43,008 nt of DNA from the NCBI GenBank assembly GCA_947361355.1, contig CANAIR010000013.1:1-43008 (forward strand), written 5' to 3'. The translations under genes were made by a program, and so were the position numbers. A model generated the notes under the pieces. It was given only the letters and a program-made list of their open reading frames with translations, was not told the origin of the DNA and searched no databases. Positions 16,018 to 23,986 of the stretch are shown in pieces (within the stretch, counting starts at the first letter, position 1; each line of letters begins with the position of its first letter). This DNA is from an uncultured Clostridium sp. (lineage in GTDB: Bacteria > Bacillota > Clostridia > TANB77 > CAG-465).

Positions 16018-16617
16018 ATGGGGAAGAGGATATTTATTAAAAGATACAACGAAGTAATTTTTACTAAAAATCGGGGAACCGAAGATTTTTTTCGTAATGA
16101 ATTTAAATTAGAAACGGTACATGATTTTAGTAACATTTTAATTAAAAAGGAAAAAATTTTAAATGAATTATATAGAGAAAATGGTCCATTAAACAATTAT
16201 GTCAGGAGTATTAGCAATAGCATAGTATTACATAGTACTTCTCCAAGAAAAGGAGAGGAAATTGTGTATTTTACTGATACGAATGGAAGATCTAGACAAA
16301 TAGAACTACCAGAAATTTGTCAGATGATGAGAAAAAAATCATATAGTTTGGTAACTTTAGAAGGTATTATACTTCTTTATTCTAAAAAGAAACTAGTATG
16401 TACATTAGACAGTTTTACTGAAAGTAGTGTATTTGTAGAAGATATAGATCCACATGCAAGAATTATAAATTTTGTATTTATAGATTATATTAGTAAAAAA
16501 ACATATATAAACTATACTATGAAAAATGGACTAAAAAATCAAAAGGAAATTAATTTTATTTTTGATTTTACAGCAAAAGCAGCACCATGTTGTGCTGTTG
16601 AATTAAATTTTTGTTAG
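16018..16617 (+). CDS. Hypothetical protein
   Basis: I do not recognise this 199-residue protein. The frame is open from 15982, but the ATG at 16018 follows AAAGGAG by 8 bases and is the likely start. The sequence is basic at the N-terminus and looks mixed alpha/beta, with no membrane segment. A Cys-containing end (AAPCCAVELNFC) is the only distinctive feature. It has a clear terminator and no operon partner. Confidence 0.65.
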   Translation: MGKRIFIKRYNEVIFTKNRGTEDFFRNEFKLETVHDFSNILIKKEKILNELYRENGPLNNYVRSISNSIVLHSTSPRKGEEIVYFTDTNGRSRQIELPEICQMMRKKSYSLVTLEGIILLYSKKKLVCTLDSFTESSVFVEDIDPHARIINFVFIDYISKKTYINYTMKNGLKNQKEINFIFDFTAKAAPCCAVELNFC

Positions 16618-16620
16618 GAT

Positions 16621-16658
16621 AAAAAAATCAGTTGGAAAAAGTTTCAACTGATTTTTTT
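16621..16658. terminator. Convergent terminator
   Basis: Perfect 14-bp stem AAAAAAATCAGTTG / CAACTGATTTTTTT with a 10-base loop, between the hypothetical gene at 16018 and the minus-strand aspartate kinase. Confidence 0.9.
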
Positions 16659-16667
16659 GAATTAATT

Positions 16668-17669
16668 TTATATTAAAGCATCATGCAATTTTTGCATAAA
16701 TCTAGTTGATTTATCACTATCAACAATAATATTTATAGCCAGTTCACTAAAAGAAATCATATAAATAGTAACATTTTCTTTATTTGCTATATTAAAGATA
16801 TTAATAATTGCATCTTTATTAGACATTACCATATCTCCAACAATACATATTTTTGAAATGTTATCCTTTTTTGTAATAAATTTTACACTATAATCTTCAA
16901 AATTATTTGTTAATTCCTTTGAATCGATTTTATTTTCAGAAATATCATCAACAATACTACCTTTTGAATTTTTTTGTGAATTTTTAACTATAATTGGCAT
17001 TTTATTTTTTTTTCCAACATTTACAGAACGATTATGTAAAACTTTAGCCCCAGCTGTTGCTGCTTCTAACATTTCATTATACGATATATTTTTTAGCAAT
17101 TTTGCTTTTGGTATGATACGTGGGTCAGCAGAATAAATTCCATCTATATCACTATATATTTCACATTTTTTAGCTTTTAGTGCACATGCTATTGCAACGG
17201 CACTAAGGTCACTACCACCACGTCCAAGAGTAGTTATATTTCCAAGTTTATCAACTGCTTGAAAGCCTGCTATTACAACAATTTTATCATTTTCTAAATG
17301 ATTTAAAATATTATTTGTATAAATAGATTTTATAGTAGCCCTTCCATATTCGCTATCAGATAATATTCCTGCTTGTTCTCCTGTAAGAGAAATTGTATCA
17401 TATCCTTTTTCATTTAGTATTATAGAAAGTAATGAAATAGTTTGAATTTCTCCTGTCGCTAATAACAAGTCAAGATCTCTTTTATTTGGAGATTTTGCAT
17501 ATGTATTTGCTTTTTTTACTAATTCATCAGTTGTATTTCCTTGAGCAGATACTATTACGACTATTTTATTTTTTTTATTCTTATATTTTATTATGTTTTC
17601 ACATACTTTTTCTAACTTTTCTTTATTTTCGACAGAAGTTCCACCATATTTTTGCACTATTATGCTCAT
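16668..17669 (-). CDS. lysC: Aspartate kinase, short form
   Basis: Phosphorylates aspartate, the first step to lysine, threonine and methionine. The 333 residues show KYGGTSV (7-13), the TGEQ block, LGRGGSDLSAVA, the SDIDGIYSADPRI segment and the AGAKVLHNRSV block. The regulatory C-terminus is about 60-70 residues shorter than the usual 400-residue enzyme: after a short linker there is one recognisable ACT-like unit (KICIVGDMV...FSELAINIIV). Feedback control may therefore differ. It stands alone, away from other lysine or threonine genes. The start has a GGTGGTGA site. Confidence 0.9.
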   Translation of the reverse strand: MSIIVQKYGGTSVENKEKLEKVCENIIKYKNKKNKIVVIVSAQGNTTDELVKKANTYAKSPNKRDLDLLLATGEIQTISLLSIILNEKGYDTISLTGEQAGILSDSEYGRATIKSIYTNNILNHLENDKIVVIAGFQAVDKLGNITTLGRGGSDLSAVAIACALKAKKCEIYSDIDGIYSADPRIIPKAKLLKNISYNEMLEAATAGAKVLHNRSVNVGKKNKMPIIVKNSQKNSKGSIVDDISENKIDSKELTNNFEDYSVKFITKKDNISKICIVGDMVMSNKDAIINIFNIANKENVTIYMISFSELAINIIVDSDKSTRFMQKLHDALI

Positions 17670-17873
17670 ATAATCACCACCTATAATAGTCTATGAAATA
17701 TTTATAATTATGTTAAAATACTATATTAAAAAGTAAAACTTAAATTAAACTTTTACTTGCAAAAATATATGTTATATAGTAAAATACAGTATATAACAAG
17801 TATTAAAAATAAAGGATGTAATAACAAATCTTGTTTTTGGTTAAGAAATATATAATGTTTAGGAGGTGCAAAT

Positions 17874-18755
17874 ATGATAGATTTTTCAAAAGCAATAGAA
17901 GAATTAAACAGTTATAGAGGATCTGAAAAAAAGAAAACATTAATTTATGATAATATAAAATATTTAGTTAAATTCCCAGATCCAATACGAGAGAAAAATA
18001 AAAATATATCATATATAAATAATGCTTTTTCAGAATATGTTGGGAGTAATATATTTAAGATTATCGGATTTGAAACTCAAAATACAGTATTGGGTAAATA
18101 TATATATAATGGAAAAGAAAAAATAGTATGTGCCTGCGAAGATTTTACTGATGGAAATCATGTATTATATGAATTTGAGAATTTAGCTTTAAGTGCAAAT
18201 CCTGATAAAAAAATTCAAACAGAATTATCTGATATTATGGAAGTTATAGAAGAAATAAAAAAATTAACACAAATAAATCTTATAATTAGTGATGATATAA
18301 AAGAAAAGTTTTGGGATATGTTTGTAATTGATTGTTTGATAGGAAATACTGATAGGCATAATGGAAATTGGGGACTTTTAGTAAATGCAAGAAGTAATGG
18401 CGCAAAGTTTTCTCCAATATACGATTGTGGTTCATGCTTAAATCCTATGTTAGAAGATGAGCAAATTGAAAAATTAAGCGATGTTGAATTAAAAAATCTA
18501 GTAATAAATTGTTATTCTTGTATAAAAGAAAATGGTAAAAAAATAAATTATATTGCATATATAAAAAGTATTAAAAATAAAGAATGTAATAATGCAGTTA
18601 ACAGGGTATTTAAAAAAATTAATATAGATGAAATTAATATTTTTATAGATAAAATACCTTGTATGTCAATTATAAGAAAGGAATTTTATAAAAAAATAAT
18701 TTATTATAGATATGAAATATTAAAAGATGTATATAATAAGTTGAATAATATTTAA
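17874..18755 (+). CDS. HipA-like / CtkA-like kinase
   Basis: A 293-residue protein with the C-terminal kinase signature of the HipA family: the catalytic loop NTDRHNGNWG (about 158-167, with D160, H162 and N165) and the metal-binding Asp in PIYDCGS (D184). An N-terminal lobe of about 120 residues contains a likely ATP lysine in KYLVKFP. HipA kinases phosphorylate proteins such as GltX; CtkA-type relatives are stand-alone Ser/Thr kinases. No HipB-like antitoxin or N-terminal HipA_N gene lies nearby, so a classical toxin-antitoxin role is not supported by context. The start has a perfect AGGAGGT site. Confidence 0.8.
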   Translation: MIDFSKAIEELNSYRGSEKKKTLIYDNIKYLVKFPDPIREKNKNISYINNAFSEYVGSNIFKIIGFETQNTVLGKYIYNGKEKIVCACEDFTDGNHVLYEFENLALSANPDKKIQTELSDIMEVIEEIKKLTQINLIISDDIKEKFWDMFVIDCLIGNTDRHNGNWGLLVNARSNGAKFSPIYDCGSCLNPMLEDEQIEKLSDVELKNLVINCYSCIKENGKKINYIAYIKSIKNKECNNAVNRVFKKINIDEINIFIDKIPCMSIIRKEFYKKIIYYRYEILKDVYNKLNNI

Positions 18756-18840
18756 TAAGTCTTAAAGTATAATTTTGGGATAAAAGTAATTTTTTAATAA
18801 AATTTATATAGTAGAATATATTGTATAAAAATATAATAAG

Positions 18841-19020
18841 AAAAGAGGTTGATTATATGTTAACAAAAATCAATGAAATGATAATAAAACTACACACAGG
18901 TGCTATGGACATAAAATAGCACTAGTTTGTTATACAAATTTTGTAAAAAATGTAAATAAAAATAGATATATAAACCTAGTTAAAGGAGATCAGTTCCTTT
19001 AGCTAGGTTTTATGCGTGAA
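18841..19020 (+). promoter_or_regulatory. Leader element copy B: short ORF, conserved box and hairpin
   Basis: The best-preserved copy. An AAGAGG site precedes a 20-codon ORF (18857-18919) whose end reads KLHTGAMDIK and then stops. The same DNA forms a GTGCTAT/ATAGCAC hairpin. The conserved GTTATACAAATTTTGT box follows. Then comes a 16-bp hairpin with arms AAACCTAGTTAAAGGA (18972-18987) and TCCTTTAGCTAGGTTT (18995-19010), loop GATCAGT, then T. It precedes the BspA-like gene by about 40 bases. Possibly an attenuator in which translation of the short peptide or a bound ligand decides read-through. Confidence 0.62.
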
Positions 19021-19047
19021 AAAAGTAGGAATATTAGGAGGAAGAAT

Positions 19048-20474
19048 ATGAAAAAAGGTATAGAAAATATGTATAAAAAAGGTAAACAAAACATTTTTTA
19101 TAAATTAGGCCCTAGCGGAGGTATTTCGTTAATTGTGTTAGTTATAACAATAATAGTAGTAATAATACTTTCTGCAGCGGTAATTATATCGTTGCAAAAT
19201 AATAATCCAATGACAGAGGCAAATAAAGCAAGAATAAATAGTGATGTAGCAAATATATAAGCAATATTTACAAATACAGTAGGAAAAATAATGGCAGAAA
19301 ACCAAGATGTAGTAGCAATAGAGAAAGGACAATTAAACACAAAAACAAGTGGAGATAAAAAAGTAGAAGGAATAGCAAAATATGGTATAAAAGGAACAGA
19401 CGGAAATGTGGTAGTACAAGGAAATATAGTATTTGGAGTAGGGAACAAAGAAGGAACAACATATTATACAGGTAAAGAATTACCACTATATGGTAGTGAA
19501 ACAAAATGGTATGTAGATGAACAAGGATTATTATCAGTAGAAGTAGGTGGAGTATTATATGGTGAGTGAATTAAGTCAGATAATCCACCTGTTGAAGAAG
19601 AAGGTGAAGAGATAGTAACATCAGATAATCCAATGTTGCAGAGTTGGAATGTAGCTGATAAAACAGATTTTCATGCTAATGAATATAAAGGTAAAATAAC
19701 AAAAGTAAAATTTGTTATAAATGTAAAAGTACCAAATAGCAAAATAGAATCATGGGATGTATCAGAAGCAAAAGATGGAAGTGTAATGGCATGGGTAAAA
19801 GATGATGGAAATGAAGGATATATTCTTACAATTGCTGGAAAAGAAAAGATATTTGCAAATACCAATTCTAGTTTTTTATTTTATCAATTTTTAAATTTAA
19901 AGGAAATAGAAGAGTTAGAATTATTAGACACAAGTAAAGTAATTAATATGGAGAATATGTTTGCTCTTTGTGAAAATTTAACAACTTTAAACTTAAATAA
20001 ATTTAATACTAGTTTTGTAACTAATATGGCTAGAATGTTTTATTATTGCTCTGAAATATTAGAATTGGATTTAAGTAGTTTTAATACAAGTGAAGTAAAA
20101 GATATGCAAAGAATGTTTGAATATTGTAAAGTTTAAAAAATATAGAATTAAGTAATTTTGATACTGGTAAGGTTGAAAATATGTCTGGTATGTTTTATCG
20201 ATGTTTTGAATTAACAAATGTAGATTTAAGTAATTTCAATACTACTAATGTAATAAATATGGAATATATGTTTAGCTCTTGTAAAAATTTAGTAACTATA
20301 TTTAATGTAAACGGTAATGTATCAAATTATAGTAACATGTTTTATATGGCTGCAATAAATCCTGATGCAAAGATTACTGTAAATTATACAGCCCAAACAT
20401 CTAGTTTAGTAGATCAAATGATAGCAACCAAGTCTACTGATTCAAATGTAGTAAAGGGTGTACAAATAGATTAA
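19048..20474 (+). pseudogene. Decayed BspA-like surface protein with prepilin-like N-terminus
   Basis: One gene broken in three places. From ATG 19048 (AGGAGG site) it encodes a basic head and a hydrophobic segment GGISLIVLVITIIVVIIL like the class III signal of prepilin-like proteins in uncultured Clostridia. An in-frame TAA (19258-19260) and TGA (19567-19569) interrupt the same frame, and a one-base deletion near 20127-20136 shifts the last part. The second half contains BspA-type leucine-rich repeats (DUF285), with units like NMENMFALCENLTTLNLNKFNTS repeated about every 24 residues. It was probably an exported, cell-surface adhesion-type protein. It follows leader copy B. Confidence 0.75.
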
Positions 20475-20571
20475 AAATAAATTTATATAAAATAGGTATT
20501 ATGATTAATTATATAATACTTATTTTTTATTATTTGGATAAATGATATATAAAGTAATTTATCAATATTGG

Positions 20572-20599
20572 TTGAAAAAAAACGAAAATATGATATAAT
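20572..20599 (+). promoter_or_regulatory. Promoter of ftsY
   Basis: TTGAAA (20572-20577), 16-base spacer, TATAAT (20594-20599), 24 bases before the ftsY start. Confidence 0.7.
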
Positions 20600-20623
20600 A
20601 TTTATATGTAAAATGGAGGAGTT

Positions 20624-21538
20624 ATGATTTTTTCAAAAATAAAGGAAAATTTAAAAAAGACAAAAGAAGCGTTTGATGTAAAACTTAGTAATGTTTTTGC
20701 AAGTAATAAAGATATAAATGAGATAATAGATGATATAGAAGAGACTTTAATACTTTCAGATGTTGGTGTAAATACTAGTACAAAAATTTGTGAAAGCTTA
20801 AGACAAAATTTAAAAAAACAAGTTGATAAATCTGAGCAAGCTATAAAAGATTTACTAAAAAAAGAGATGGAAAATATTTTAAATGTAGAAAATGAAAATA
20901 ATGAAAATGAAAAATTAGAAAATATAAGTTCAAAAAGAATTATACTTGTTGTTGGTGTAAATGGTGTAGGAAAAACTACATCTATTGGAAAACTTGCAAA
21001 TTTATATAAAAAACAAGGGAAGAAAGTATTATTTGCAGCAGCAGATACATTTAGAGCTGGAGCAGTTGAACAATTAAATATATGGGCTAGTAGAACGGAT
21101 TCTGATATTTGTATTGGAAAAGAAATGCAAGATCCCGCGTCAGTTGTATATGATGCAGTTAAAAAATTTAAAGACGAAAATTATGATATATTAATTTGTG
21201 ACACTGCTGGAAGATTGCATAATAAGAAAAATTTGATGGATGAGTTAGATAAGATAAATAGAATTATTGATAAAAATATATCTGATATCAAAAAAGAAGT
21301 TTTAATGGTACTTGATAGTACAACTGGTCAAAATGGTGCAATACAAGTAAAAAGTTTTTATGAAAGAACTAATGTTGATGGAATAATACTTACAAAGCTT
21401 GATTCTACTGCAAAAGGTGGAGTAGTATTTAGTATTGTATCTGAACTTAACATACCAATTAAGTATATTGGAATTGGTGAAAAAATAGATGATATAGAGT
21501 TATTTAATGCAAAAGAATTTGTAGATGCGATAGTTTAA
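20624..21538 (+). CDS. ftsY: Signal recognition particle receptor FtsY
   Basis: FtsY is the membrane-docking GTPase that receives SRP-ribosome complexes. The 304 residues contain the N domain helices (about 1-90) and the G domain with P-loop GVNGVGKTTSIGK (about 111-123), the DTFRAGAVEQL insertion block, DTAGRLHNK, TKLDSTAKGG and the closing GIGEKIDDIELF. The acidic A domain of E. coli FtsY is absent, as is usual in Firmicutes. ffh and ylxM are not adjacent. The start follows TGGAGG. Confidence 0.97.
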   Translation: MIFSKIKENLKKTKEAFDVKLSNVFASNKDINEIIDDIEETLILSDVGVNTSTKICESLRQNLKKQVDKSEQAIKDLLKKEMENILNVENENNENEKLENISSKRIILVVGVNGVGKTTSIGKLANLYKKQGKKVLFAAADTFRAGAVEQLNIWASRTDSDICIGKEMQDPASVVYDAVKKFKDENYDILICDTAGRLHNKKNLMDELDKINRIIDKNISDIKKEVLMVLDSTTGQNGAIQVKSFYERTNVDGIILTKLDSTAKGGVVFSIVSELNIPIKYIGIGEKIDDIELFNAKEFVDAIV

Positions 21539-21590
21539 AAAGTATTTTTTGCATATATAATTAATATATAGTTTATAAGGAGAGGATGTT

Positions 21591-22502
21591 TTGGAAAAAT
21601 ATATTGGTTTAGAAAATATATTAGATAAAAGTAGAATTAAATATAATGAACCTATGAAAAATCATACTACTATGAAAGTTGGTGGCAATTGTGATTGCTT
21701 AGTATTGCCAGAAAGTATAGAAGAAATAAAAAATATAATTACATACGCAAAAGAAAATAAAATAGATTACTATGTTATTGGAAATGGTAGTAATTTACTT
21801 GTAGTTGATGAAGGGGTGCATGCTCTTATTATTAAAATTACAAATAAATTTGCAAAAGTAGATGTAATAGGAGAAGAAATTATAGCAACTTCTGGTGCAA
21901 GTATGCCAATTGTATCTATTAATGCTAGAAAAAATTCACTTACTGGGTTTGAATTTGCATGTGGTATACCAGGAACTATTGGCGGTGGTGTTAGAATGAA
22001 TGCTGGTGCATATGGTGGTGAAATTGCAGATATATTTGTAGAGGCTACATATTTAGATACAGATGGAAGTATAAAAAATATATCTAAAGAAAAAATGAAC
22101 TTTGGATATAGACATACTTATTTTTCTGATAATCCAGAACTTATTATACTTTCTGCAAAATTTAAATTAAAAAAAGGAAGTCAAGAAGAAATTGCAAAAA
22201 AAATGGAAGAAAATGCAGTTGCAAGGAGAACTAAACAACCATTAGAATATCCAAACTTTGGTAGTGTTTTTAAAAGACCAGAAGGTTATTTTGTTGGAAA
22301 ATTAGTGTCAGATTCAGGTTTGAGAGGTTATACAATAGGTGGAGCACAGGTCTCAGAAAAACATACAGGATTTATAGTAAATAAAAATAATGCAACATGT
22401 AAAGATATTGTAGAATTAATAAGATACGTGCAAAAAAGTGTATATGAAAAGTATGGGGTACATTTAAAAACAGAAGTAGTATTTATTGGAGGAGAAATTT
22501 AA
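21591..22502 (+). CDS. murB: UDP-N-acetylenolpyruvoylglucosamine reductase MurB
   Basis: Reduces UDP-GlcNAc-enolpyruvate to UDP-MurNAc for peptidoglycan synthesis, using FAD and NADPH. The 303 residues have the type IIb MurB motifs: NHTTMKVGG, GNGSNLLV, the FAD loop GIPGTIGGGVRMNAGAYGGEIAD, YRHTYF and FGSVFKRPEG, with the general-acid Ser in GSVF. It starts with TTG (21591) behind AAGGAGAGG and overlaps yvcK by one base, consistent with the common Clostridial murB-yvcK order. Confidence 0.96.
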   Translation: MEKYIGLENILDKSRIKYNEPMKNHTTMKVGGNCDCLVLPESIEEIKNIITYAKENKIDYYVIGNGSNLLVVDEGVHALIIKITNKFAKVDVIGEEIIATSGASMPIVSINARKNSLTGFEFACGIPGTIGGGVRMNAGAYGGEIADIFVEATYLDTDGSIKNISKEKMNFGYRHTYFSDNPELIILSAKFKLKKGSQEEIAKKMEENAVARRTKQPLEYPNFGSVFKRPEGYFVGKLVSDSGLRGYTIGGAQVSEKHTGFIVNKNNATCKDIVELIRYVQKSVYEKYGVHLKTEVVFIGGEI

Positions 22503-23977
22503 TGAAGACAATTGTAGAATGGTTAAAACCTGGTGCAAGAGTAAAAAGATATATGGTGATGCAAATTTTATCTATTGCAATACTTATATTTTGTCTTGTA
22601 TCATTGAAAGGAGTTTACGATTTAAATAAAAATATGCTTATTGCATATATTTTCTTAATAACCCTTTCAGCTTTTGGAATAATATTTTCTTTTGTGCTTG
22701 CACAAAAAAATATTTTATTTGTAACACTTAAAAACATTTCTAGGAAAAATAAAAGTATTAGAATAAGAAAATTATTGTATGCTGATCCTAGATTAAGAAG
22801 AGCACCTAGAGTAGTTGTTATAGGTGGTGGAACAGGACTTCCAAATCTTCTTAAAGGATTAAAAGAATTTACATCAAATATAACTGCTGTTGTAAATGTA
22901 TCTGAAGATGATGATACTATAACTTCAGCACTTTCAAGAACAGATTATTTAACAACAGGTGATATTAGAAAGTGTATTGCAGCACTTTCTACTTCTGAAT
23001 CAGATATTGCTAAACTTTTAACATATAAACCAACTATTAATTCTGTTGGTGATGAAAGTTCGCAATCAGTTGGAAATATAATTATATCATCACTTGTTAA
23101 AATATCAGGCAGCTTTGCAAAAGGAATAGAAAAACTTCCTGAAGTTTTTAAAATGCAAGGAAATATTTATCCTGTTACTACGGACAACCTTGTTCTTTGT
23201 GCAGGACTTGAAAATGGTGAAGTCGTAGTTGGAAAACAAAATATAATTGAAAGAGTTAGAGAGCTAAGATGTCAAATAAAACAAATATTTTTAAAAGAAG
23301 GAAGTGTTAAGCCTCATCCTGAAGTTATTGAAGCAATACGTTCAGCAAATGTAATTGTTTTAGGGCCAGGTCCTTTATATACATCTGTTGCATCTAATTT
23401 ATTAATCGATGAAGTTTCAAAGGCAATTGTAAAGTCAAGAGCAAAGAAAGTTTTTGTTGCAAATATTATGAATCAACCAGGGCAAACTGATGGTTATACA
23501 CTTGCAAGATATATTAATGAAATTGAAAGATATATAGGTAAACATGTATTAGACTATGCAATAGTAAATAATGGCGAGATAACTGCAGAAATGATAAAAG
23601 ATTTTAATCAAGAAAATTCTACACCTGTTAGAATAGATTTAGAAAATATTAGTAATAGAGCTATTTGTGTTGTAAAAGAGGATTTAGTATTAACTGCCAA
23701 AGATGCAATAATTCATGATTGTGATAGACTAGCAGAAATTATAATGAGTATTACTAAATCAAAAAAAGTTGGCAATTTAAATATAGTAAAAATTAAGAAA
23801 AAGCATATGCGTAAAGAAAGAATTTTAAAAAATAGAAAAAAAGCATTAAGCTTTAAAAGTAAAGGAAGTATAAGAAGTAAAGCGGTAAAGCCAATTAGTA
23901 GGCAAAAAGAATTAAAAATACAAGCAAGAACACAAGCTACTATTGATAAAATGAAGAACGCTGTAAAGAAAGGATAG
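22502..23977 (+). CDS. yvcK: YvcK-family protein (gluconeogenesis factor, CofD-like fold)
   Basis: YvcK proteins bind UDP-sugars and help cells balance carbon flow to the wall. The 491 residues start with two membrane helices (about 20-40 and 46-68), then the Rossmann-type core beginning VVVIGGGTGLPNLLKGLKEF (about 103). In place of the usual ADDGGSSG loop this protein has SEDDDT, a variation worth noting. The GDIRKCIAAL and GPGPLYTSV blocks are present. The last 70 residues are very basic and probably disordered. The ATG overlaps the murB stop, so translation is coupled. whiA and rapZ, frequent neighbours elsewhere, are not here. Confidence 0.9.
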   Translation: MKTIVEWLKPGARVKRYMVMQILSIAILIFCLVSLKGVYDLNKNMLIAYIFLITLSAFGIIFSFVLAQKNILFVTLKNISRKNKSIRIRKLLYADPRLRRAPRVVVIGGGTGLPNLLKGLKEFTSNITAVVNVSEDDDTITSALSRTDYLTTGDIRKCIAALSTSESDIAKLLTYKPTINSVGDESSQSVGNIIISSLVKISGSFAKGIEKLPEVFKMQGNIYPVTTDNLVLCAGLENGEVVVGKQNIIERVRELRCQIKQIFLKEGSVKPHPEVIEAIRSANVIVLGPGPLYTSVASNLLIDEVSKAIVKSRAKKVFVANIMNQPGQTDGYTLARYINEIERYIGKHVLDYAIVNNGEITAEMIKDFNQENSTPVRIDLENISNRAICVVKEDLVLTAKDAIIHDCDRLAEIIMSITKSKKVGNLNIVKIKKKHMRKERILKNRKKALSFKSKGSIRSKAVKPISRQKELKIQARTQATIDKMKNAVKKG

Positions 23978-23986
23978 AATGTCTTA

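Noticed and set aside
19258-19569. In-frame TAA and TGA inside a long conserved frame, possible stop-codon recoding
   Set aside because: TGA is used as a normal stop elsewhere (gene ending at 11240), a frameshift is also present in the same gene, and no structured recoding signal is visible. Decay explains it better.
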